From: Agelaius tricolor
Lineage: Eukaryota > Chordata > Aves > Passeriformes > Icteridae
Direction of reading: 5' to 3'
DNA: 64,000 nucleotides
Assembly: GCA_023055355.1 (NCBI GenBank)
Contig: JALJCS010000002.1
Location: 79,441,001 to 79,505,000 of the forward strand
Numbering within the stretch: position 1 is the stretch's first letter; each line of letters begins with the position of its first letter. Below are positions 25,944-39,308 of the stretch, piece by piece. The notes under the pieces are model-generated. The model had not been told where the DNA came from. It worked only from the letters and a program-made list of their open reading frames with translations, and did not search any database. A program made the translations under genes and the position numbers.

Positions 25944-26436
25944 CAAGGACAGGCTGCCTGACACAGGAATCCATCACCTTGGCATTTGGGCAGATCACTT
26001 GCTACAATGAGACTTCAGAGGGAGCTTTCTGGTTGCCTCTGCATTCCTGGATAATTCCTGAAAAGGCTACCCCAGCAACTGATCACAGAGCTGCTATAAA
26101 GCAAATTCCTGGATGACACCACGGTGTCGGGTTCCAGTCTGAGTTTCCTCTTTCTGCCCTGCACGAAGGTGTGCAGGGCTGTGCCTGTGCGGGCATGCTG
26201 AGCTGCATCTGCAGCCGGTCCCTCCTGGCCAGGGGGAATGGGTGACCGTGGCTGTCATGTGGTTTGTTGCTAACACAGAGCTGACAGCAATATTGATGAG
26301 TGGTGGTTGAGTTGTGCTGGGATAGCTGAGACTGGTAATATTTATGGCTGCATTAAACCCCACAGCCTAAATGCTCTCCATGCTGCATTTCCACCTGCTT
26401 TAGATGTGTTTCCAACAGTGGATTTCCAGTGCGTTA

Positions 26437-26452
26437 GTGTGTGTGTGTGTGT
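26437..26452. repeat. (GT)8 microsatellite
   Basis: Eight perfect GT units are followed by interrupted ACATGTGTGCATGTGCAC, so the ancestral repeat was longer. Dinucleotide repeats of this size are often length-polymorphic. Confidence 0.85.
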
Positions 26453-29400
26453 ACATGTGTGCATGTGCACAGATTAATCTCCAAAGTGGTCATTTCCAGC
26501 AGAGTCTTAATCTGCAGTTTCCTTTGTGAGGAGCTGTCTGTCTGGAGAGTAGATTTGAGCTTTTATACCAGCAGGTCACATGCAGGGCAGTCAGCCAGCG
26601 TGGATTTTCCTAGTTCTGCTATGCAGGAGACCTAAATCTTTTTACCTGACTGGGTTTTCCTTCTCAGCAGTGACACGTCTGTGATCCTTCCCTGCTCAAG
26701 CCCAGATTTCTCTCTTGAGCAGACAGTACCCAATTACTCTGTGTAGCTTATGCTTTTTTCTGCCAGTATCTTTCTGTGGCTTGGACCTTACAGCTCCTTA
26801 AGGACTGAGCTGACATCAGCAGTTCTGCCTTTATTTATTGTCCTCCCTCCAGCAAAGCAGCATGGATGGTGTTTAATCTACAGTGGTTCCTCCACTTGAC
26901 TGCCCCTGTTCTTCTCACATTTGTTACTGAGTCTGATCTTGTATTACATGAATAGCAGTATATATGAAAATATCTTAAGTGCTTTATGCTGGCAAATACT
27001 GTGTTATGGACTGTGACCACACAGGGAGCTGGAAGTTTCCCTGGATGTTTGTAATGGTGAAGTTGCCCTGGAGCGTGGTTTTTCCAGTTGTGACCATCGC
27101 AGTAGCTGACAGAGCTCTCATGCAAAATTTCATGAAGATGATAATATTACAAAGAGTAGGGCTGTTGCAGAATATTCTTCTTCTCAGTTACATGATACCA
27201 AGTGAGATTAAAGCTAAGTGAAGTTTCTGACCAGTCCAAGAAGAATGTTGCTCACAAAAGAGTTGGTGACCACCTTTTAAAGGACCAAGCTTCATTGCTA
27301 GAAAATCTGGATAAGCAAAGCCAGTTAGTGCTTATGAAAAAAAGCAGTTAGATTTTTGTAATATAGATGAAATCAATTTGATTTTTTCTAATGCTTACAA
27401 AATCAGCTTCCTAAATTGTATTAATCAACATGGCATAGGAGAATCAGTTGATTTTTAAGTAACTAGAGCAGCTGTGCCCTGGGCTATGGCCCCAGCCTCT
27501 CCAGTTAAGGGATATTGTATGAGATATGATGTGAAGAAAGCTAAGAGCAGGCAGTGCTGTGCTCTTCTGAGTGAGAGCATTTTGTTCTTTGTTGGAAGCT
27601 GAGATTGAAAGGGTGAGGTAGCTTTTTCTGAGAATACTTGTAAACAGTATCAGAGTTTTATTGATAATTATAGCTCCTCTTCCTTCACCTTCTGTTATCT
27701 CTTTAGTTATTTACCTGTGTGAAGGTGCAGAGGGCTGATGTGAAAACTGTGATGCACACAAATCAGTGTCCATATTTTCAGCAATTGTTGGGTTCAGAAA
27801 GGAATACTCGTCTCTCCATTTTACTGTTCAGCTATCTTGAAGGAATCTTTTGTATTTTTTTTCCACTACAGCTTTCTTTATTTTTCCTGGGTATGTTGAT
27901 CCTGTCTCTTACCTTCAGAATTTTTGAATTCTGTCCTACCAGTCCTACCATGTGGTTTTCAGCATCTCTGTCTTTTGACTGTCACTTGCAAACTCCTGGC
28001 CAGCTGGATGGTGTCACCTGGATTGGGCCTGGGGGCCCTTGCATATGAAAGGATCCGTGCTGGGTCCCTTGCTGGGTGGTGTCAATGTGCATTAGGACTT
28101 CTCCAGTGGAGCAGCCAGGAAAGGAGAGGCAAATCAGCATCCCCTTGTGAAGTCAAAGCACTTATGTTAAAATGTGAATGTTTCATCCAGATGTGAAATG
28201 GCTTTCAGAAGTGCTAGCATGGAAGGAAGTGGTGGGATTTGGTTTCACATAGCACTGTCAGCTTGTGCCTTCTTGAAATCTCTCTAAGATCTTGTTTTGC
28301 ATGAAGGCAGTTGAAATGCTGACAGTTGTTAACATCCATAAGTTTAATAAATGTTTATTTACGTCACCAAGGTAGACATAAGATCTGAAGAACATGCACT
28401 AGAGAAAAATCTTCATATTGGTCAAAGAGATATTAGGTCTCTCTGATAATGGTTACTCAGTGGTTCAGTTCATAGTCACCAAATGCTGAAATGCTGCATT
28501 TCAGGCTGGGAGCCACTGGCATGGGCTGGTCCCCTGGGTGAGGAAGGTGCTCCGTGCTGCTGAATCGACTGCAGGGGGCTGCAGCTGGCTGGGGGTTCTC
28601 AGACCCATCAGCAGGGTCTGAGGGTGGTACAGCAGAGCTGGATGACTCGGGCAGTGTGTGTCCCTCCTGCCACAAGCTAATGACTGTCTGCTACAAGAAA
28701 GGGGCAAGAGCTGGTATCCAGAGTGATACTCACATTCAGGAAGTTCTCAGCAATTAAACACTTTCTTTTTAATGTAAGTTTTCTTTTGCACAGTGAATGA
28801 TTTATGACAGGGTTGTAAAATTTATTGCTTTGACTATGCCTGCATACTTTGAACACTAAATAAAAATCAGAAACCTTTGAAACAAACTCGTAAATATCCA
28901 GAATATAATGCTTTCTGGAGGATGTGCAATGTAGTTATCACCAGTCAGTTACAGGAAGATATTTACACAATGTAGGCATTGTTACTTAAACTCCTAGTAA
29001 TACAATTATTCCATTAGTTACCAAATCCTGAAATAACCTCAAGCCCCTGAGATCTGAGGTAGTTAATGCCAAAGGGAATATGTTGCATTTTAAACAAAGC
29101 AAGCTATTTTAAACAAGGATTAGTTACTTGTCTTTTGTCTAATGCTTTGCAGTGTATATTTGAAAAGAAGATTCACATTTTCTGTGTGCTCAGGTAACAG
29201 TGAACTTTTCTTACTGGATTTTGGAACCATAGCATTTCCTAACAAAACACTGATAAGGAAAAGCTGTCCTCTCCCCCCAAGTCATTTGAAGTTCTCAGCC
29301 CATTTGTCACAGACAGATATGTCACCCTAAAACAAATCTGGTATGCAGAAGAGCACTCAGCCACTGTTCTCTGGGGTAGAAAACCAGCATTGGTCACCTC

Positions 29401-32400
29401 ACTGGTGAGAGCAAATCATTGGGACTGTCCACACAAACCAGATTTATGTACATAAACCAAATTACTGGGTTAGAGGATGTGAGCCCTGCAAAGGTGGGTT
29501 CTCAGGATGTGGAGGTAATTTATTTTTGTTTTGAACAGATGGGGAAGGTGGATAGTTATTGGTATAGGGGGAGCAGGTGGATACTCTGTTACTCTGACTG
29601 CCAGTGAGTTTTTATTCTCAGCCTTCAGAAGTATTTCCCAGGTGTTTTGTGCTGGGCAGGGGTCCATAGCTGGGAAGCCTGAGTAGGTTTTTCTGTTCAT
29701 AGCATCAATGCCCTGCACTAGTGTGTGACAGCAGGTCACACAAGTGTGACATCCCCAGACATCTACGTGGGTCCCCCCTGTGGTTTTAATAATCAGGCAT
29801 TTAGGTGCTTAAATCCTTGTTCAAGGCCCTGGGAGAGTTTGGGTGCATAGTCACTGACCTGCTTTGGCCCCAGGATAGTTGTGTGACCCCCAAATGATTT
29901 TTGAAGCTGTCTGTACATGATGCAGAATTGGGCCTTCCAGACTTGCCTCCTTCACTTTGGCAATGCAGGGGCATGTCATTGGGTCAGAAAACAGGCTGGA
30001 AATAATAGTGAGGTAATTTCCTTAGTTCCCCTTTGACTTGATTCCTCTAATTCTGTGGTGGTCGTTTTTGAAATTTTTTTAAGCCATGCAGCAGCAGTGA
30101 GAGTATTAAGGATGTTATAGGGGTGATCGAAAGCTTGTGGCTGAGCTAATTTCAGGCTTGTATTTAGTTATACACTCTCTGTATTGGGTAATGACAAAAT
30201 GGTGTCCTTCATGGGAGTCCTTCCATTGTTTTTTCTCTAGCCCAAATAATTATTGATGGGAAAGTAGGAACAAGAATAAGAAAGGGCTTATTTCATACAA
30301 GAGTCATCATCTTAAATATGCTCATTGTAGACTGTAATTTTCTTTTGCCTTGAGCATTGTTTAAGTAAGTTTATATTAAGCATTGATCCTATTTTGTTGA
30401 AATATTTGCATGGGTCACACTTTTGATTTGTTAAATAGTGCATTTGTAGTCACACCCATTCAGGAAATCTATGTCAGCCAGCCATAATTTTACTTGATAT
30501 TAAATTGTACGTGATGGCTTTGAAAACAAGCAGCTTGTAGGATTGTGTACTCTCTATTTCTTTTGAGTCTCTTCCAGAATTACAGTTTAAGTGTATTTCT
30601 GGTTCTGCCTGAAATTTTGACTCTGTGGCATTTGCTTTCAAAAGACTTCTGGTGAGGAAAGAGTCCATGTGCTACCAGACAACCTAAAATGAAAGAATTA
30701 ATATTAAAGCTCTGTTTCCCTGTAAACTTAGGTATCTTTGGGTATTTGGATACCTTTTTCTAAATTAATTCTGACAAGAGATTCAAAACTTCCTAGTAGC
30801 CTAGAAGTTAGCTTCAGTAATTAAAATTTCTGTGTAAAAAACAAAACTGATTTTTTAAAATTTTCCTTTTAAGGGGAGACAATCTGATAAGCAGAATATA
30901 GGCAAGTACCCAGGTGGGAGACAGTTACTTTCTTGTGTTCTTGCATTCATGTTGGTAATTGAGAACAAAACCCATATGCCTCCAATGTCAGGTATTTAGA
31001 ACATGTATGTGCAAAGTACTGTTCAAGGAGACAAACGAAATCAAAACTGGAAACTGTTGCATTGCCAATTAATTCTTCCTTTCATTCTTTGCTGTAGACT
31101 GAAACATTACCGAATTAAGATTTTGGAGATAAATATTTATTCAGCAAGCTTAGCAAAATACATTTTTAACTCACAGCAGACGCATTCTTACTATACAAAT
31201 TTCTCTTTATTCTTATTCCTTGCTGTGGTCTGTGCCTGTCTTTTGAGCAGAGTGATTTTGTTTTGGGGCTGTTTCTCTTTGCAGGTAGTGCAGCTACTGC
31301 AGCTGTGTAATACTCAGTTTTGCACTGAGCCAGGATCTGTTGTCAGTTTGGAGGTGCTTCACTCTCAGTGGTGATGATTTCCTTTCCACCAGCACAAACT
31401 CTCTAAGTGCACAATTTGCTGCATTTTTCTGTGCAATCAGAAACCTTTTCTGGACTAAAGTACTTGTGTGCAGAGGTTATGTTTTATCCTGGCATGTCTG
31501 GAGCTGTGGACTTGTGAAACACTCACTTCCTTTAGGTGTAGAGGACAAAACTGTGACAGAAGCACAGTCCTATAGGACTGTAGGAATTAACAGCTCTTTC
31601 CTCAATGTGCTTCTTGTTTTAGTCTTGAAATTTAAAGCCATTTTTGGTGAGAGGACTCTTTCCTGCCTCCTCCACATTGCTCTGGTCACTGCCTTTTATT
31701 TTTTGCTTACTTACCTTAGTAGCTGTAATTACAATATGATGTCCTGTCCTTAATGCAGTTTTTCCTTCTTTCTATGAAATATTTCTGCCTCTTGTAATGA
31801 AACACATGGTTGCTTGGTTTTTATTTTATTTTTTTTTAAGATGAGATAGAAATTTTGATTTCAAGGCTTGGAGCATCTGCATGTATGAGGGATTGGGTGC
31901 TGTATTGCCTGATTTTCCAGGGCCCAGCATTTTATGTGTAAGCAATTAAGTACTTCACCAGTTTCTGCTTTGGGGATTCCTGGCTACCTGTATTGCTTTG
32001 CCTGTTCTGTTGCAATAGTCAGCACATAGTCATAATCCCTGGTTTGAGAGATAGTAATTATTGAGCAGATGCAGCATACAATGATAGTGAGGCTTTTAAG
32101 CAGCTTACTGATAGAGCAGTTTAAAGAATGTTTACCAGCTATAGTAACATTACTTCTGGTTGCCTGTCTTAATTCATTTCAGATTAATCTGTTTTATAGT
32201 CAGAAGGAAAATGAAGTGAGTCAATAACTTAAAGAGTTATGTAAAATCTGTACAGTGCTAAATAATTATGCAGTTTTATGTATGCTGCTGAAATTGGAAT
32301 GTCAATTTGACACAAATTTGCCAAAACAGAATGCTAGATGATCCTACCTCTTCCTCAAATAAAAGCCTTGAAACTCCTCTTTATGTACTGCTTGGGAGTT

Positions 32401-35400
32401 GACCAATCTTGTCTTCTTTCACAGGATGTCTTAGGCATGCTTGTTTTTCCGTATGGCAGTTAGCTAAATCTGCCTGTGTTCGTGTGTGGGAGTGTGGGGG
32501 TGTGTTCAGAGAATGATGGTCAGAGGTGTATGTGAATATGCACACAAACAGTATGCCCCATTCCCAGCCACTCATGTTGAACAAATAACGAGCTGAATCA
32601 GATAAGGATATGACAAATGAGATACATCTAATTGTATCAAGAGCAAACAGACTAAAAGTGACTAAATATTTTGGCAGAGGGCCCTACTGAGGAAACTAGA
32701 TAAAGTGTTTCTGTTACATTGTGTGGGAAGGAAGAGAGGGTCTGAATTCTCCCCTCCTCCAAAGCTCTTAAGCCCAAAATATGATTCTCTTTGACTGTTT
32801 AGAACTGTTGAAAAATTGGCAAAAGGCAAGCTTGGGGCATGCCAGTGCCAGATATTAAAACTCATCATGTGGAACCCATGGCTAAATCCTTTTGCTTATT
32901 GAACTTTCTGTAGTTTGTGACTGTTAGTTAGTTTTTCCTATTTATTTTAGAAAAGGGCCAGTGGGAAAAGTCTGGGCTCCCCACCCTAAAGAAAATAAAT
33001 TGTTATTTCATCATGTTTTGGCCTAATCTCTGTTGTTCTGTATTTCATTGCAGGCATTCAAATCTGCCCTGATTGTTGGTTCTGCTCTTTTACTGCATCC
33101 AACTCAAGCTTTGCAAACGTAGCTTAGGGCTTATGCAAATGTATAATTTCAGCTGCTTTGTGTCAGCTGTTCTGTATCAAGGTTCATCCAATTTGCTTAG
33201 TTCCTATTAAACTTCAAGCTCTGAAGGTTGCTTAGACAAGAATCTCCCTTTTTTGCATTTGATTTTTTTTTCTCCCTTCATGGTTAGTGTAAGTTGCTAG
33301 GAACAAGGAATACAAACTGAATTTAAGGGCATAGTAGTCTTTTGCATCTATTTGAAACATTTTGTGTCCATCACCTCACTGCTCATCATGGACAAATGTC
33401 TGTGCCTGATTGTTGAATGCAGGACAAGTTAGTTGATGAATTTGTTTAGGTTTCAGTGTGCACAGTACTGCATTGCACAAAATTATGCCCTCTTTTTTAT
33501 AACACTGGTTTCTTTGATTCTTTTCTGGGAAAATGTGCATTTGAAGTCTATATATCTATTAGCTTTCTTCACTGCCATTTAGATTAAGCTAAAATGCAAG
33601 CTTCAGTGCAGTGTATATATAACCTGGTGTGTTTTGTGGTACCATCAACAAAGACTGCATGGCGACTTTTTCATTTATCCATTATCAGTGACAGTTCATG
33701 AGAAAATTTCCTTTACTTTGAAGGCCAAATGTGTGACTTCATTCTGTGTGCCTTGGGACAACTTTTCTTATGTGGTAACTGGATATGCAGACGCTGTATC
33801 AGTCTTGAGAGCTGAATTATTTTGGTAAATGAAGCTTATAATTGTTGTACTCCATTTTCTCCTGTGTAGCTTACTGCCTTGACCTGAGTTTGTAAATGAG
33901 ACAAACAGTACCAAACGTGTTGTAGCTCAGTCTCTAGATGAGAGTCCTGCTTCCACCAAGCCAGAGCCCTGAGCTGCTTTGAGTGTGGCAGTGTAGCAAA
34001 CAGATGTGGAAGGCCCAGCCATCAGGTTTAGGGTACTTGGAGAGTTGGAGTGGGGAGAGGAAGGAGCTGTCTGATTTTAATATCTGTCTTGGGATCGAGG
34101 AGGTGAGAGAGCATGAAGAGGAAACTCGCTCCTTTGGGAATCCTGGCTCATTGCAAATGGCAGTGTCAGCATGAACCTGCCTCCAGACCTGGCTCTGCCC
34201 CCTCCCTTGGTTTCTGACAAAACTTGTTAAGTGCACACAGCTCCTTCTTATGTGACCTTGACCTCTGCAAAGGTCTTTGCAGAATGAATGCTGATTTTTG
34301 CCAAAGCTGGATGTTTGCTCGCTTGCTTGCAAAAGTGTTGAATAACATGTGCCAGCTGGAAAAGAGGAGATAGTTTTTTCTCTTGTGTGCTTGTGAACAC
34401 AAATAACATGTATTATGATAATAATACATCACCCAGAAAGCAACACTTCAGTGCTTCTCTGTATATGCTAGGATGTGAGTAAAAGTGAAGCAACAAAGAT
34501 TGGGGAACATCCTGTGGGAGGAAAATACAGTGCTTTCTGCTTTTTCACAGGAGAATTGAGATTTACATTTGAAAACATTTGGTTCATCAGCTTTTGTGTC
34601 TTCTTTTTTGCCATTGAAAAAGTAGGTGAAATAGGATAGGTTGGCTGTGGAAAAGCAGAGCTACAGAAATGGAGCACAGCCAGCATTTGTTTCTGGCTTG
34701 TTAAAACAGACCATGCAGATGTCTAGTAAGAATGCCAAGACTCACTCTCAGCAAAGTTTAAGATTTTCAAACTCTCTTACATACCCTAACACTGATTTCG
34801 TACCTTATGAGGCAGAATCCACTTCAGTGAAGTGCTGGTACTGTTTCCTGTATGACTTTGTAACTTCTGTAAAAGCCTTCTCAGTCGGAAGCCTTGACTG
34901 TCCTGAACTTGTGGAGCTTGGGAGCCCTGTTGAGAATGGATGCACACTGGGTGTTTGAAGGTGGGAATGATCAGACAAGCATGGGTAGGGAGTGTGGGCA
35001 TGAGATTGGAGCTGCTCAAAAATACGGTTTTTTTGTGTTTCTTGGGTTTTAGGTCATGAAACCACCATTAGTGCTAACAGGAATTTGTGTGGCTTAATCT
35101 TCATAAACAGCATTAACATGCACCCCGCAATACTTCATGTGTTAATGTACATGAAAACTGGCTTTCAGCTAGCATATTTGAAGGAGGCAAGATGGGGTTT
35201 TGGAGGTCATTATTACCACACATTAAAGTAAAATTTATGTTGCACAACTCAAAACTCTCAAACAGATGGAGCTGGAATTGCTCCCAGCATCTGGCTAGAA
35301 CACCAGAGCTTCCTCAGGAAGGGGGAGAAGCGATGTAAGAATTCAAACCATCCCTCCACTCCTTTTAAGTAAACCCTAACCACGCAAAGTGAGGAAGCTG

Positions 35401-38400
35401 TGGCACAAAAAGCTTTCTTTGCTACCCGACACATCCTATTTTGTCTTTCCTTGGGGGTTTAAAATTAACAGGATGGTCTCCAGGCCATTGCTGTTGGGGT
35501 GTGGGTTTGCAGGAAAGCCAGTGTGTGGTCTGCCCTTGTGGGAGAGGGAGACTGACCCTCCAGCCTTGCACTTGCTGTCTGCTGGCATCTCCTGCCTGCC
35601 AGAGGAGCAGTGCTGAAGTGTAGCAAATACAAGACTTGAGGTCTTTACTGTATAGCAGGAAAGCAGTATCTTGGGCTGAGTTAAAGATGGAGAGGCATGA
35701 GAGGAGTGTAGTTGGAGGAAGATGGCTTTGAGGCAAGGTGCTTGCACAGGTGTTCTCCAGGCTTTTGTCCCTGACTTGAAAGAGGTGCTGAGTACTATGG
35801 GATGTGTAAGCTGCCACTAACCTGGGAAGTTGGGAGTTTCTGCCATGCTTGATACTGAAGGAGTCAGGCTGACTTCTTCTGGCGAAGGATGGCAAGTCAC
35901 CCTTCTGTGCAAACTCTTGTTTCTGTAGTGGCTCCCTTTTCACACCCATATATAGCTTTTGTTTGATAACTGTGTGAAAATAAAAACACTGGGAAAATTA
36001 GGCGTGTGCCAGTTTTTAACTTAGAAGTGAGATTACCTTAGCCTTTGCCACACATTATTTAAAATATTCCTCTTTATGTCTTGATATACATTTTAATGCC
36101 CTTATATTTCCCTGCTTGTGGACAGGAACTTCATGAGGAAGGGCCACAAACATTACCTACTAAACCAGGAATTTTTGTAGTCTGTAAACTACACCATAAA
36201 TTTTAACCTGACCATTTAGATAGAAAAAGGCCCGCTACCCATAATTAGCACTGTGTTCGAAGCCTGTGCTGCTTGCATATTGTTTAAAGAATTTAAGAGA
36301 AATGAATTTCATATGTGAGGCTTTCTTTTTAAGCAAAGGGTAAACCGAAAGGAATTTCCTGGGATTGTTGCATATATTAGATCTGAAGAGCTTTTGGGGC
36401 GGTGGTATGTTTAAAATATTGTGAAAAGCAAACCTTAAGCACAGAAATTGAGGTCATTAGGATTTCTTTGTACTGAGAAATGCTTGCATATGGACCAAAG
36501 CAAGGAGTTTATCTGGCTACCTGCCACTGCCTCCTACCTCCCTCTTCATAGAAAGCATTTTCTTCCAAACATAGCAGAATGGGAACTCAGCTTAAAAGAG
36601 CCTTGTGGTTTAGATGCCTTTACAATCGCTATGCAGGCAGGGGAAAAAATGTATGACTGAGATCCTGTTACGTAATTCAGGGCTCCTACAGGCAGAAAAT
36701 GAAAACTGAATTTTAAGAAAAATGAAACTGAATTAAAAAAAAATCTCCCCAAGGATGTGCTATAGTTCAGTCAGGAGTGGTACTCTGTTCACAAGAGTGA
36801 AAGCTAGGGAAAAAACTTCTGGGTTAATGCAGATTTAATTTGTGATTTTTAGCTTTTGATAAAGTAATTCTCTCACACAAGTAGAAGAGTTTGAACTAAG
36901 GCAACATTGCTCTTTATAATAAGGTGCAGGACTTACTTTAACAACAGAAATGATGGCTCTTTCTTTTGCTCTTCCCACTTGTACAATTTTAATGGCATGG
37001 AAGGAACTGTGTGTACTAGTAGCCTTGGGCTTTTTTAAATTCTGATCTTTGGTGTACTATAAAATATGTCCATGGGTTATAATTAGTGGAAGCCCCCCAA
37101 TAATTAAATGACATCTGCTTTTCATCAGAATAGTGGCTTAGTTAACCCCAGAGCCATCGTTTTTCACAGGCTTTCCCAGGATGCTGGGAATGGCTGTTGG
37201 AGTTGCGTGCTGCAGCCTGTCATTGCCCAGGACGATTAACGGAAACACTGAGTCCTGCACTGTCCGGTTTGGCAGCCAGGATGGGGAAAGTGCCATCTGC
37301 ATAGCAGCTGCTCTCCTCTGGCCTCCATTAATTTATCTCATGTTGCATAATAGCCAACATTTTTTTCCTTTGTGCAATATTGGACCTTCTGGGACAATCA
37401 TTTTCTCCTGGCATGTGTGGGTGGGTTTTTTCCCTTATCTCTTCTGTGAAAAGCTTCATTTCAGGCCATGCTTTCAGGTCCTTTTGTAATTTTCTGCCAC
37501 CTTGATCTGGTTTTGCTCTGCTTGGTGAGTGTGGGCTCTTGGAGTGAGAAGGCTCATGCAGCTCCTGCCTGTGAGTGTGCGTGCAGTCCCCAGTGTCCTG
37601 CTCCTCTCTCCTCACCTCCATCCCCAACATGCTCATGGATTAAGAGAGAAGGTCTGCCTGAGACTACTTTTGAGCCACATACTAGGGAGGGAAGTAAAAG
37701 CTTCTGTTGATGAATTTATCTTGGAAGTGCCAGTGGTGGGTCTTGTTGCTTTCAGGCAATCTCACAAGTTATTTCATTGAAACTCCTACAAATTTCACGT
37801 GGCCCCAGTGGTTTTGCTCCTATCTGTTTTGTTCTCTAATCAAACAGAAAACCCCAAATCAGCTCATTTGGACACAATTACAGTGAAACATCTGTTTGAA
37901 AAGCAAACGATGTTTGTGAATACTTATGGTTATGAAATGGTTGCTCCGAAACAAAAACCAAACACTAAATGAAACAAAAGTCCCCAGCTTCTACAGTTTT
38001 GTTCCATGAATTTACTGCATTTGCAGAAGAGGACAAGGGAGTAAACATGGAATAAAGGAATGCAGCTTGAAAGTAACCCATTTCTTCAGTTAGAGTTTTT
38101 CTCATTATTGTTGTCTAGTTGTAAATAGCTTTGAGGATTACATTCATACGGTCTACGCCAGGTTCATTCATTCAAACTATTTCTAACTAGGTATTTATTT
38201 TACCTGGAAATCAAGTTTATCTTACTGCTTTCTTGCAGAACGTGGCCATGTCACAAAGAGAATGTTTGATTGGAAATAAATTAAGATTGTTTTTGGTTTG
38301 GCTTTCATTCCTCCAGATGTGAATGGGAGTCTGTCTCACCCCCCACTCCTTTGGTTTTTTCTTTCTCTAGGGGGAAATTACTCAAATGACTCAAATTTTT

Positions 38401-39282
38401 ATTGTACTATGACAGAGCATCATGCATGGAGCACTAGAAGCAGAGGGCAGATAAAAGGTTAAATTTTTGTATTCTTTTATATCTGATAAAGAATTCTCAC
38501 CATTTTTACCAGAGCTGCTCCAGCTCTAGAGCCCTCTGCCAATCCTCATCTGTTGCATGAAAAAAAAAGAGTATATAGATGGATTTTACTTATGTTTGCT
38601 AGGGGGTTTTGCATTCATAGGTTATAGGTATTTGTAGCTGGCTTTGAGATGTAAAAAAGCCACATTTTTACTTAAGATCAGAGGAAAGATACACATCCTG
38701 TCATTTTAAATGCACTAGGGAAATTACATGAAAATAACATTTCCACACAGAAAAAAATAATCCATTAGGTTGTTCATGGGTTCTTCAAATGTGCTGAATA
38801 CTTTTAGATGCTGCTGCTGACTTCAGTAGCACACCAATGCTGTTTAGATTTGGCAATTAATCCCCTTTGTACTTCACCTTTAGTGCTGGTTTTGAAGCTT
38901 TTTGGCTTGTTGTGTAATTTCAGCGAATTGCCCTGTTCTCCTGTGAGGCACACATGGAGGCCAAAGGAAGGTGGCCCCTGTTTGGGGGTAGATGAAGCTC
39001 CTTTGAGCAGCTGCTTTGTGAGGCAGTACCAGGGTGTCCATCCAGGGAGCCTGTGGCAGGAGTGGGGCTTTGAGAGCCAGGGAATCCTCCTGGACAGAGG
39101 GTGGGAGATACGCGGTGAAAACTCTCTGTGATTTGGTGTGAAATGCCCATGCAATGCATCTCATTAGAGCAGGCTGGCTGGGGACCTCCTTTTGTTAAGC
39201 CCTGGAATGAAGCACAACACTGGTTTGCCTGCTTTGTCTTTCCCCTGAGATTTTTGAATGGGGTTATGCTGTTCCAACCACC
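26453..39282. other. Long unique non-coding stretch
   Basis: No supported gene or interspersed repeat. The plus strand is visibly T-rich in many parts (for example 31190-31280 and 31740-31850). A POU-type octamer lies with two CAGCTG E-boxes at 33133-33169. Candidate conserved blocks are near 36230-36320 and 37160-37350 (inference). Larger ORFs such as 35422-35949 (minus, 175 codons) and 31340-31753 (plus, 137 codons) have no domains and are judged chance. Confidence 0.5.
33133..33169. promoter_or_regulatory. Clustered POU octamer and two E-boxes
   Basis: A perfect ATGCAAAT octamer is at 33133-33140, with CAGCTG E-boxes at 33150-33155 and 33164-33169. POU-domain and bHLH proteins bind such sites, and paired sites occur in vertebrate developmental enhancers. 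Motifs this short also occur by chance, so function is only inferred from the close spacing. Confidence 0.25.
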
Positions 39283-39308
39283 TAAGGCTCTTTAAGGCAA
39301 GAGCCTTA
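39283..39308. other. Perfect 10-bp inverted repeat
   Basis: A 10-base arm beginning TAAGGCTC (39283-39292) is exactly complementary to the arm ending GAGCCTTA (39299-39308), with a 6-base loop. A second small hairpin (CTCTC/GAGAG) follows directly. No T-run follows, and the host is eukaryotic, so this is not a bacterial-type terminator. Confidence 0.7.

Noticed and set aside
29795..29835. TTTAGGTGCTTAAATCC, like the TTAGGTGCCTAAATCC motif of reptile and bird CR1/SINE repeats
   Set aside because: Only about 17 bases match and the flanks are not recognisable.
35422..35949. 175-codon minus-strand ORF
   Set aside because: Several overlapping frames on both strands are open; the composition is low-information and no domain is recognisable.
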